Shown here one piece after another: positions 44,022 through 50,087 of a stretch of DNA of 50,087 nt. Made by a program: the position numbers and the translations under genes. Source of the stretch: Alistipes sp. (GTDB lineage Bacteria; Bacteroidota; Bacteroidia; Bacteroidales; Rikenellaceae); the NCBI GenBank assembly GCA_017531305.1, contig JAFXLG010000008.1:1-50087 (forward strand), in the 5' to 3' direction. The notes beneath the pieces are model-generated. The model did no database searches. It saw only the letters and a list, made by a program, of their open reading frames with translations, and was not told the origin of the DNA. Numbering within the stretch: the stretch's first letter is position 1; every line of letters starts with the position of its first letter.

Positions 44022-44879
44022 ATGAAACGTCTTTATCTAATTATTTTAGCGGCTATGTTGCTTATCTCGTGTGGCGGTGAAAAGCAGATCGGTATCCAGC
44101 TCTATTCGGTGCATCAGGACTTTGCTGATGTGGAGGCTATGCTTGAAAAAATTGCCGATGCAGGGTATAACACTATCGAGACTCTTTCGTGGCAGGGAGA
44201 TCCTTGTTTGGGACTATCGCCTGAAGATTATAAGTCGCTGTGCGATAGGCTTGGACTCTCAATCACTTCAACTCATACTTTAATTCCGATTCAAGCTGAT
44301 GATATGGAGTCTACAATGGCTGCATGGCGCAATCATTTCTCCATCATGCAACGTCTGGGTGCTAAATATAGCATAATCCCTGGGATGAATTTTGGCTCTA
44401 CGTTGGCAGAGGTGAAATCGACCTGCGACTACTGTATGAAGGTCGGTGAGTTGGCTCAGGAGTATGGTCTGAAGCTCGGCTATCACAACCATCAGGGTGA
44501 TTTTGTTAAGGTCGAAGGTGTGACCTTGTTGGACTATGTGATTCAGAATACCGATCCCGATAAGTTCTTCATCCAACTCGATGTGTGTCCGATGAATATG
44601 GGCGGAGCAGATCCTATGCACTATCTGAAGAGTTATCCAGACCATATCCGAGTTCTTCATCTGAAAGATGAGGGTGTTTTGGGCGAGAGTGGTAAAATTG
44701 ATATTGAGGCTATCTTTAAGCAGTTTTACTCGAATGGCTGGAGCGATTTTTATGCCGAGTATGAGCTTCCGTTCCGCATAGGTGATAATGAAACGGAGAA
44801 CAAGTCTAATCTAAATAAGATGTGGTCGGGCGTAAAGGCGTGTGCTGATTATCTGAAGGAGGCTAAGTTTGTAAAGTAG
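44022..44879 (+). CDS. Secreted sugar phosphate isomerase/epimerase-like lipoprotein (paralogue 1)
   Basis: A 285-residue lipoprotein (lipobox LLISC, Cys about residue 17) with the xylose-isomerase-like TIM barrel (PF01261 type). Likely metal ligands and catalytic residues lie in TIETLSW, LGYHNHQGD, FIQLDVCPMN, VLHLKDEG and YAEYEL. Intracellular relatives isomerise sugars, but exported members in Bacteroidota include enzymes that act on 3-keto-glycosides (1,2-lyases). Exactly as long as, and clearly homologous to, the gene at 46115. The ATG at 44022 is used because it gives the signal sequence and follows the promoter. Function by context: partner of the DUF1080 and Gfo/Idh/MocA proteins. Confidence 0.83.
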   Translation: MKRLYLIILAAMLLISCGGEKQIGIQLYSVHQDFADVEAMLEKIADAGYNTIETLSWQGDPCLGLSPEDYKSLCDRLGLSITSTHTLIPIQADDMESTMAAWRNHFSIMQRLGAKYSIIPGMNFGSTLAEVKSTCDYCMKVGELAQEYGLKLGYHNHQGDFVKVEGVTLLDYVIQNTDPDKFFIQLDVCPMNMGGADPMHYLKSYPDHIRVLHLKDEGVLGESGKIDIEAIFKQFYSNGWSDFYAEYELPFRIGDNETENKSNLNKMWSGVKACADYLKEAKFVK

Positions 44880-44888
44880 CAGTTGGGG

Positions 44889-45006
44889 AAGTTGTCTAAC
44901 AAGGTGATTTTGGCGTCACGCTCGCTCCTAAAATCCTCACATACGCTTAGTATGCTGCGGTTTTAAGCACTTCGCAGTCCTAAAAATCCCTCTTGTTATA
45001 CAACTT
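44889..45006. repeat. Extragenic palindromic element related to the 7.2-kb array
   Basis: A 118-bp imperfect palindrome: outer arms AAGTTGTCTAACAAG and CTTGTTATACAACTT (one mismatch), inner hairpin TAAAA...CATAC-GCTTA-GTATG...TTTTA. It shares with the array units the block CTCACATAC-N5-GTATGCT(C/G)CG and the TTGTCTAAC / ATACAA ends, while other stem parts differ in paired fashion. It lies between convergent genes. Confidence 0.85.
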
Positions 45007-45010
45007 CAAC

Positions 45011-45051
45011 GAAAAGAGGTTGTCCTTCAAAAAAACTTGTTGGACAACCTC
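45011..45051 (-). terminator. Terminator of the alpha/beta hydrolase gene
   Basis: Perfect 10-bp stem GAGGTTGTCC / GGACAACCTC (45016-45025 with 45042-45051), followed on the minus strand by CTTTTC. Confidence 0.75.
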
Positions 45052-45067
45052 AATTTATCTGCATTAA

Positions 45068-45874
45068 TTATTTAGTCATAAATTGTTTGATGACCGATAA
45101 CGACTCTTTTTGTTGTTCGGGGTTGAAACCATGTCCAGCACCCTTGATTACATGCAGGTTAGCACTCTTGTAGAGCTTAATCGCACGCTCCGAGTCTTTC
45201 ATCGAAACAATGTTGTCGGCATCGCCTTGTATGATCTGCACAGGACCTTTGTACTTGCCGATATCTCCGAATACATCTAATGTGCGCAACTCCAAGAAAA
45301 ACTCTCGACTCAGACCTACACCCCATAGCTCTGTTCTCTCAGGGATATCCGATACCGAAGGATAACGTTGCTCCCAATTATCGGGAATACATAGGGCGGG
45401 GAAGATGAGAATCAATTTGTCAATTCTATTTTTGATGTTTGCTGCTGCGAGTGCTGCCACCAGACCGCCTTGACTCTCGCCGACAACCACTATTTTGTTC
45501 TTGTCAACATCGGGTTGCGCTCTGAAATATTCAATTACCGCCTCCAGATCGCTTTGCTCGTTGAGAATCGACATCTTCATGGTGTCATTGTCACCCTTGC
45601 TGTATATCGATCCCGATGGGAAATCTAAGGTATAGCATTGATACCCAAGCGAGTTGAAAAGCTCGAAATATGTCATTCCCGAATAGTGTGTGCCGTTGAA
45701 TCCGTGGGCTATGATTGCCACGCCCTGACGCTTGGCTTCGGTGTCGGGACGGCTTATGATGCCAAAAATGTTGCGCTCGCCGTTTTTGATCCAAAGCTCT
45801 TCTCTCTTTTGCCCGAAGCTATCGAAAATCGAGATCAATAGCACGATGAGCAGTGTGATACTTTTTTTGTTCAT
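45068..45874 (-). CDS. Secreted alpha/beta hydrolase (esterase-like)
   Basis: A 268-residue exported protein with a signal peptide (about 1-21, ending DSFGQ). Alpha/beta-hydrolase fold with IIAHGFNG (oxyanion region, about 54-61), nucleophile Ser in VVGESQGG (about 134-141), catalytic Asp in IQGDADNIV and His in GAGHGF near the C-terminus. It resembles feruloyl/acyl esterases that trim plant or host esters. It lies between the two isomerase-like lipoprotein genes but on the opposite strand. The natural ester is unknown; acylated glycosides would fit the neighbourhood. Confidence 0.85.
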   Translation of the reverse strand: MNKKSITLLIVLLISIFDSFGQKREELWIKNGERNIFGIISRPDTEAKRQGVAIIAHGFNGTHYSGMTYFELFNSLGYQCYTLDFPSGSIYSKGDNDTMKMSILNEQSDLEAVIEYFRAQPDVDKNKIVVVGESQGGLVAALAAANIKNRIDKLILIFPALCIPDNWEQRYPSVSDIPERTELWGVGLSREFFLELRTLDVFGDIGKYKGPVQIIQGDADNIVSMKDSERAIKLYKSANLHVIKGAGHGFNPEQQKESLSVIKQFMTK

Positions 45875-45903
45875 GATATAGCTTTTTTTGTTGATATTTT
45901 AGG

Positions 45904-45934
45904 TAAAGTTACTAATTTTTATAAAGAATTGCAA
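45904..45934 (-). promoter_or_regulatory. Promoter of the alpha/beta hydrolase gene
   Basis: On the minus strand: TTG (45932-45934), 20 bases, TAACTTTA (45904-45911; last base off consensus). About 30 bases before the ATG. Confidence 0.6.
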
Positions 45935-46001
45935 ACCTAAATTAATATGTATGCATTATGCTGAAAAGATGTAAAACAGAAAATCAAATTTTGTTGTAGT
46001 A

Positions 46002-46032
46002 TTGCTAATTAACATAGATTTTATTAAATTTG
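46002..46032 (+). promoter_or_regulatory. Promoter of the second isomerase-like lipoprotein gene
   Basis: TTG at 46002-46004, 20 bases, TAAATTTG at 46025-46032. The leader is about 80 bases and AT-rich. Confidence 0.7.
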
Positions 46033-46114
46033 TACGATTAAAGCCTTGTATGGGGTGAGTGATGCTTTAAGCGATACTTTAGATGAACTAATTAACCAAT
46101 TAAATATTAATTAA

Positions 46115-46972
46115 ATGAAGAAGATTTTTTCTATCGTAGCGGTTGCTTGTGCAACTGTATGTTTGTTCTCTTCTTGCTGTGGTGAGAAGAAGATCGGACT
46201 TCAGCTCTATTCTGTAAATCAGGATATGAAGAATGTTGAGGCATCTTTGCAGAAGGTTGCTGATGCTGGTTACAACGTAGTTGAGACTTTGGGTAGCCCT
46301 AATTGCTTTGGTTTGCCTGCTGCTGAGTTCAAGGCATTGTGTGACTCTAAGGGTTTGCAGATCATCTCTACTCACACTTCTATCGGTATGAATCCAGATG
46401 ATAAGGAGGGCGTGATGAATAAGTGGCGCGAGGTATTCGAGGGTCTTAAGACTATGGGTGCTAAGTATTGCGTTATCCCAGGTTTCAACTTGGGTAGCAA
46501 TCTTCAGGAGTTGAAGGCTGTTTGTGATTACTTCAACGAGGTAGGTAAGCTCGGTAAGGAGTATGGCATTAAGCTCGGTTATCACAACCACTCTCACGAG
46601 TACAACGTGATGGAGGGTAAAGTAATTTGGGAGTACATGATCGAGAACACAAATCCTGAGTATGTATTCTTCCAGATGGACGTATATTGGACAACTCGTG
46701 GCGGAAAGGATCCTGTTGCTTATTTGAAGCAGTATCCAGATCGTATCCAGATGCTCCACATCAAGGATGATATGGTTATCGGCGAGAGCGGCAAGATCGA
46801 CTTCGAGGCTATCTACAAGCAGTTCTATGCTAATGGCTGGAAGGATTTTGTAGTAGAGCAGGAGATGCCACGTGGTCCAGAGGGTGAGACTCGTGAGCAG
46901 CGTATGGCTCGTATGTGGGAGGGTGTTGCCAAGAGTGCAGCATACTTGCAGAATGCTAAGTTTGTGAAGTAG
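46115..46972 (+). CDS. Secreted sugar phosphate isomerase/epimerase-like lipoprotein (paralogue 2)
   Basis: A 285-residue lipoprotein (lipobox FSSC, Cys about 20) with the same TIM-barrel motifs as the gene at 44022: VVETLGS, LGYHNHSHE, FFQMDVYW, LHIKDD and VVEQEMPR. The two align from end to end by eye with the same length. Codons here are more uniform (GGT, CGT, AAG, CTG-poor), like purA and rubrerythrin, which suggests higher expression than paralogue 1. Acts at the envelope; a 3-keto-glycoside lyase or epimerase role is inferred from the family and from the DUF1080/Gfo genes in this window. Confidence 0.83.
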   Translation: MKKIFSIVAVACATVCLFSSCCGEKKIGLQLYSVNQDMKNVEASLQKVADAGYNVVETLGSPNCFGLPAAEFKALCDSKGLQIISTHTSIGMNPDDKEGVMNKWREVFEGLKTMGAKYCVIPGFNLGSNLQELKAVCDYFNEVGKLGKEYGIKLGYHNHSHEYNVMEGKVIWEYMIENTNPEYVFFQMDVYWTTRGGKDPVAYLKQYPDRIQMLHIKDDMVIGESGKIDFEAIYKQFYANGWKDFVVEQEMPRGPEGETREQRMARMWEGVAKSAAYLQNAKFVK

Positions 46973-46999
46973 TATTACTCCCTCTGCGGATAATTTATG

Positions 47000-47032
47000 C
47001 GGGATTACCTTTCGAGGTGATCCCGTTTTTTT
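47000..47032 (+). terminator. Intrinsic terminator after paralogue 2
   Basis: 10-bp stem CGGGATTACC / GGTGATCCCG (one wobble), TTTCGA loop, seven T. Confidence 0.9.
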
Positions 47033-47067
47033 GATGTTTTGTTGCTTTTCGCGTAACCCAATTGTAT

Positions 47068-47104
47068 AATATGTGTACAAAACCGATAATATTGGACACA
47101 TATT
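47068..47104. promoter_or_regulatory. Nested palindrome upstream of the steroid-reductase-like operon
   Basis: A 9-bp inverted repeat AATATGTGT / ACACATATT (47068-47076 and 47096-47104) encloses an imperfect 13-bp palindrome CCGATAATATTGG (47083-47095). It lies just upstream of where the -33 element should be, relative to the -7 box at 47139. It looks like a regulator-binding site. Confidence 0.5.
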
Positions 47105-47138
47105 TGAATAAAAAGGGACTAACAAGCGAAAAAAATTG

Positions 47139-47146
47139 TAATTTTG
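47139..47146 (+). promoter_or_regulatory. -7 box of the steroid-reductase-like operon
   Basis: TAATTTTG, exact TAnnTTTG, 44 bases before the first ATG (47190). There is no TTG at the usual -33 distance, so an activator may be needed. Confidence 0.5.
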
Positions 47147-47189
47147 CCTTGATTATACGTTTTACATTTCTAAATGGGGCGTTAGGCAA

Positions 47190-47957
47190 ATGGAATTAAT
47201 CTCGACATATAATACCTTCTTGGTGGTGATGGCAGTCGCTGCGCTGTTTGTGTTCGTGGCTCTGCAATTTTTTGAGGCTGGCTATGGCTACCTCTTCGAT
47301 CGTAGATATGGACCTCCCGTGCCCAATAAGGTGGGGTGGGTGATGATGGAATCGCCCGTATTTATTGCGATGTGTGTGTTGTGGGCTATGTCGGACAGAC
47401 AATGGGATGTGGTGCCACTTGTGTTGTTTGCAATTTTTCAGTTGCACTATTTCCAACGCTCGTTTATCTTCCCGCTTATGATGCGAGGTAATTCGAAGAT
47501 GCCTCTCGGAATAGTGGCTATGGGTATGCTTTTCAATACGCTCAATGCCTTGATGCAGGGCGGTTGGATCTTTTATGTGGCACCCGAAGGGTATTATGCC
47601 GAATGGTTTGCAAAGCCTTACATCTATATCGGTGTGGCGATATTCTTTGCGGGAATGTTCATCAATCTGCAATCGGATTATATTATACGTCACCTGCGCA
47701 AGGAGGGCGATACGCGACATTATATCCCTCGCGGTGGAATGTTTCGATATGTCTCATCGGCAAATTATTTCGGTGAGTTGTTGGAATGGACAGGATTTGC
47801 CATTGCCTCATGGTCGTGGGCAGGTGTGATTTTCGTGTGGTGGACCTTTGCTAATTTAGCACCGCGCTCAGCTTCGCTCTATAAGCGTTATGAGAAGGAG
47901 TTTGGCGATGAGTTTATCCGCTTGGGAAGAAAGCGTATAATCCCATTTATCTATTAA
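47190..47957 (+). CDS. Steroid 5-alpha-reductase-like membrane protein (DUF1295/SRD5A family)
   Basis: A 255-residue protein with six to seven membrane segments. The C-terminal half carries the 3-oxo-5-alpha-steroid 4-dehydrogenase signature: YIPRGGMFRYVSSANYFGELLEWTGFA (about 177-203, quoted in part) with the conserved N-Y-x-G-E and a final YKRYEKEFGDEF motif that binds NADPH. The EAGYGYLFDRRYGPPVPN stretch after the first helix is also typical of SRD5A1-like proteins. The family reduces the delta-4 bond of 3-oxo-steroids to 5-alpha products. It is followed by OYE-like and SDR genes, matching the gut bile-acid set, so 5-alpha reduction of bile acids or hormones is likely. A role in another lipid cannot be ruled out. 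Confidence 0.85.
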   Translation: MELISTYNTFLVVMAVAALFVFVALQFFEAGYGYLFDRRYGPPVPNKVGWVMMESPVFIAMCVLWAMSDRQWDVVPLVLFAIFQLHYFQRSFIFPLMMRGNSKMPLGIVAMGMLFNTLNALMQGGWIFYVAPEGYYAEWFAKPYIYIGVAIFFAGMFINLQSDYIIRHLRKEGDTRHYIPRGGMFRYVSSANYFGELLEWTGFAIASWSWAGVIFVWWTFANLAPRSASLYKRYEKEFGDEFIRLGRKRIIPFIY

Positions 47958-47977
47958 AACGCAAAACTTTATATACA

Positions 47978-49207
47978 ATGAAGGATCTCAAGGATTCAAA
48001 ACTCTTTACTCCCTATCAGATGGGACCTGTGACTCTGCGTAACCGTACGATTCGTTCTGCGGCGTTTGAGTCTATGGGTAAGGATTTCGGACCGACTCAG
48101 GCTCTGAAGGATTACCATGTGAGTGTGGCACGAGGAGGAGTGGGTATGACCACTTTGGCGTATGCTTCGGTAAATCGTAGCGGAGTCTCGTTTAATAGTC
48201 AGCTTTGGCTTCGTGATGAGATTATACCTCAGCTTCGCGATATTACCGATGCGGTGCATAAAGAAGGTGCTGCGGTGGGTATTCAGATTGGTCATTGCGG
48301 AAATATGACCCATTGGTCAACTGCGGGTTGTTTCCCTGTTTCGGCTTCGAATGGATTTAACCTCTATTCTCCTACCTTCCATCGCCGTTTACGCCGTTCG
48401 GAATTGACGGAGATGGCTAAGGACTTCGGTCAAGCGGTAAAAGTTGCTCACGATGCAGGATTTGATAGCGTGGAGGTGCATGCAGGTCATGGATATTTGA
48501 TTTCGCAATTCCTTTCGCCTTGGACAAATCGCCGCCGAGATGAGTTTGGTGGCTCGCTCCAGAATCGTATGCGTTTTATGAATATGTGTCTGGAGGAGGT
48601 GATGGAGCAGGCTGCGCGATACAAAATGGCGGTGCTTGTGAAACACAATATGGAGGATGGTTTTCGTAGCGGTATTCAGATTCCAGAATCTATCGAAATT
48701 GCCAAGCAGATCGAGAGCTTTGGCGTGAATGGTATAGTCCTCTCTTCAGGTTTTGTGTCGCGTGCGCCGATGGCTGTGATGCGAGGCAGAATCCCAACCA
48801 AGAGTATGGGATATTATATGCCGTGGAGTCAATGGCCTCAGAAAATTGTAGTCTCGTTGTTTGGTCAGTGGATGATCAAGCAATATGACTTTGAGGAGTG
48901 CTTCTTCTTGGAGAATGCCAAAAAGTTCAGAGCAGCTCTGAAGGGTCCGCTTGTTTATGTGGGCGGTATCGTTTCGCGTGAGGGCATTGAGCGAGTTTTG
49001 GATGAGGGCTTCGAGATGGTGCAGATTGCGCGTGCGTTGATTAACGATCCTGCGTTTGTAAACCATATGAAGGAGGCTGATATTACCTATCGCTCGGGTT
49101 GTGACAATAAGGATTATTGTATTGCTCGTATGTATTCTGTCGATATGAAGTGTTGTCACCATTGCCAGAATCTGCCCGAGGTGGTGCGCAAGGAGCTTAA
49201 ATTATAG
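47978..49207 (+). CDS. Old Yellow Enzyme-like NADH:flavin oxidoreductase (candidate 5-beta-reductase)
   Basis: A 409-residue flavoenzyme: an FMN TIM barrel with LFTPYQMGPVTLRNR at the N-terminus, IQIGHCG (~99-105), the catalytic region VEVHAGHGYLISQFLSPWTNRR (~169-190, quoted in part) and GGSLQNRMRF. It ends near residue 409 with a Cys cluster (C-x5-C, then CC-x2-C in the last 40 residues), as if for an Fe-S centre, but lacks the C-terminal FAD/NAD Rossmann domains of 2,4-dienoyl-CoA reductase or BaiCD. Between a 5-alpha-reductase and an SDR, reduction of the delta-4 bond to the 5-beta product is the best guess. Twenty bases after the first gene, 5 bases before the third. Confidence 0.82.
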   Translation: MKDLKDSKLFTPYQMGPVTLRNRTIRSAAFESMGKDFGPTQALKDYHVSVARGGVGMTTLAYASVNRSGVSFNSQLWLRDEIIPQLRDITDAVHKEGAAVGIQIGHCGNMTHWSTAGCFPVSASNGFNLYSPTFHRRLRRSELTEMAKDFGQAVKVAHDAGFDSVEVHAGHGYLISQFLSPWTNRRRDEFGGSLQNRMRFMNMCLEEVMEQAARYKMAVLVKHNMEDGFRSGIQIPESIEIAKQIESFGVNGIVLSSGFVSRAPMAVMRGRIPTKSMGYYMPWSQWPQKIVVSLFGQWMIKQYDFEECFFLENAKKFRAALKGPLVYVGGIVSREGIERVLDEGFEMVQIARALINDPAFVNHMKEADITYRSGCDNKDYCIARMYSVDMKCCHHCQNLPEVVRKELKL

Positions 49208-49212
49208 TTGCG

Positions 49213-50022
49213 ATGCGTAGGGGCGAAGTGTTGGCAGGTAGTAAGACCGCATTGGTTACGGGCGCAAGCAAGGGTATAGGCAGATGCTATGCTTTGCAAC
49301 TTGCTTCGTTGGGTTATAATGTCTTGATGGTGGCTTCGGGCGAGGAGGAGCTGGCGCGCACTTTTCAGGAGGTCAAGAGTGTGAACGGTGGCGTGTGGGT
49401 GCGATATTATACCAAAGATATGGCAACGCCAAGTGCTGCTGAAGAACTGTTTGCATGGACCGAGGCTGAGCAGATCAAGGTGGATGTGCTGGTGAATAAT
49501 GCTGGTATTTTCTCTTTCTGCGATATCTTAGCAACTCCAATCGAGCGTATCCAACGAATTATATATCTGCATGACATTACGGCAACTATCATGTGCCGAC
49601 TCTATGCTGCCGATATGATTGAGCGTGGGGGCGGTTATATCCTCAATATGTCGTCATACTCCATCTGGATGCCTTACCCTGGGCTCTCGCTGTATAGTGC
49701 CAGCAAGGCGTATTTGAAGAGTTTCTCGGTTGCTTTCGCTAAGGAGGTGCGCGATAAAGGTGTTGTGGTGACTGCGATCTGCCCAGCAGGCATCGCTACC
49801 GATCTTTATGGACTCTCGAAGGGTTTGCAACGATTTGGAGTCAAGACGGGTATCTTGATGACGCCCGAAAGTTGCGCTCGCCGAGGATTGAATGGATTAT
49901 TTCGTGGTCAGCGTTGCAAGGTCCCCGATTGGTGGTTTAGGCTCTTTATCCCTATCTGTCAATTGGTACGCGGACCTGTGATGCGTTGGCTGAGGGACTA
50001 TACGATGAAGTTTCAGAAGTAG
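49213..50022 (+). CDS. Short-chain dehydrogenase (candidate 3-beta-hydroxysteroid dehydrogenase)
   Basis: A 269-residue classical SDR: TGASKGIG cofactor motif (about 17-24), VNNAG (~95-99), Ser in NMSSYS (~146-151) and YSASKAYLK with catalytic Tyr/Lys (about 160-168), then ICPAGIATDLYG. The C-terminal ~45 residues are longer and aromatic/basic (WWFRLFIPICQLVRGP), as in membrane-associated 17-beta or 3-beta-HSD-like enzymes. As last gene of the operon it most likely interconverts the 3-hydroxyl and 3-oxo groups of the reduced steroid. Position specificity (3-alpha, 3-beta, 17-beta) cannot be decided by eye. The start at 49213 is 5 bases after the previous stop. Confidence 0.83.
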   Translation: MRRGEVLAGSKTALVTGASKGIGRCYALQLASLGYNVLMVASGEEELARTFQEVKSVNGGVWVRYYTKDMATPSAAEELFAWTEAEQIKVDVLVNNAGIFSFCDILATPIERIQRIIYLHDITATIMCRLYAADMIERGGGYILNMSSYSIWMPYPGLSLYSASKAYLKSFSVAFAKEVRDKGVVVTAICPAGIATDLYGLSKGLQRFGVKTGILMTPESCARRGLNGLFRGQRCKVPDWWFRLFIPICQLVRGPVMRWLRDYTMKFQK

Positions 50023-50034
50023 ATCTATAAAATG

Positions 50035-50080
50035 AAAAAGAGTGTCAGGCGAATGGTTTGCTTGGACACTCTTTTTTTTC
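50035..50080 (+). terminator. Intrinsic terminator of the steroid-reductase-like operon
   Basis: 12-bp stem AAAAAGAGTGTC / GACACTCTTTTT with an 18-nt loop and a T-run, ending the three-gene operon. Confidence 0.88.
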
Positions 50081-50087
50081 GTGGTAA

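Overview
The window reads as chromosome from a Bacteroidales bacterium (phylum Bacteroidota), probably a gut or other anaerobic lineage close to Rikenellaceae, Odoribacteraceae or Parabacteroides; the genus cannot be fixed by eye. The reasons are: many genes are preceded by the Bacteroidota promoter (TTG, 18-21 bases, TAnnTTTG) and few by a Shine-Dalgarno site; several families are nearly confined to the phylum (DUF6057, DUF4919, DUF5020, DUF5106, HU/CCDC81-type proteins, M56-TonB proteins); and anaerobic enzymes are present (reverse rubrerythrin, PPi-type phosphofructokinase, Etf/acyl-CoA dehydrogenase). There is no rRNA, tRNA, CRISPR array, transposase or clear prophage.

Layout. 1-1.9 kb: the end of a DUF6057 membrane protein and a convergent NhaD-like Na+/H+ antiporter. 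2.3-7.2 kb: lon followed by three Kdo genes (kdsB, kdsA, kdsD). 7.23-7.64 kb: a tandem array of about 124-bp imperfect palindromes. 7.7-14.9 kb: a run with a tandem DUF1080 protein, a small membrane protein, an ApbE-like protein, a secreted Gfo/Idh/MocA oxidoreductase, a DUF4405 membrane protein, a UbiD decarboxylase and a helix-hairpin-helix protein. 15.1-18.9 kb: rpsU, an HU-like membrane protein, a sigma-54 activator, lptE, a hypothetical gene and secG. 19.4-22.05 kb: a BlaI repressor and an M56 metallopeptidase with ExbD-like and TonB domains, flanked by two inverted copies of a second repeat family. 22.3-30.1 kb: a MATE exporter (-), an RsuA-type pseudouridine synthase (+), and a minus-strand run ligA, dapA, DUF4919, clostripain-like C11 peptidase. 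30.2-34.4 kb: a small acidic protein, then a purine set (Tsx-like DUF5020 porin, NCS2 permease, purA). 34.5-41.4 kb: a secreted TIM-barrel glycosidase, etfB-etfA-acyl-CoA dehydrogenase, a DUF5106 thioredoxin-fold lipoprotein and reverse rubrerythrin. 41.4-43.8 kb: two small membrane proteins, a SLOG protein and PPi-phosphofructokinase. 44-47 kb: two paralogous secreted sugar-isomerase-like lipoproteins either side of a secreted alpha/beta hydrolase. 47.2-50.0 kb: a three-gene operon of steroid 5-alpha-reductase-like, Old Yellow Enzyme-like and SDR proteins.

Two systems stand out. The terminal operon has the make-up of the 5-alpha-reductase / 5-beta-reductase / 3-beta-hydroxysteroid dehydrogenase sets reported from gut Bacteroidales that reduce 3-oxo-delta4 bile acids and steroids; a nested palindrome lies just upstream of its promoter. 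Second, the DUF1080, Gfo/Idh/MocA and xylose-isomerase-like proteins are the three families of the oxidative 3-keto-glycoside route (oxidise C3, eliminate, hydrate), here split over two loci with a DUF4405 protein and ApbE-like protein next to the dehydrogenase. The blaI-M56 locus is a third point of interest, with a peptidase carrying three ExbD-like modules and a TonB domain, and twin operator-like dyads over its promoter.

Everything is read by eye: family calls rest on motifs and length, and no alignment or database search was run.
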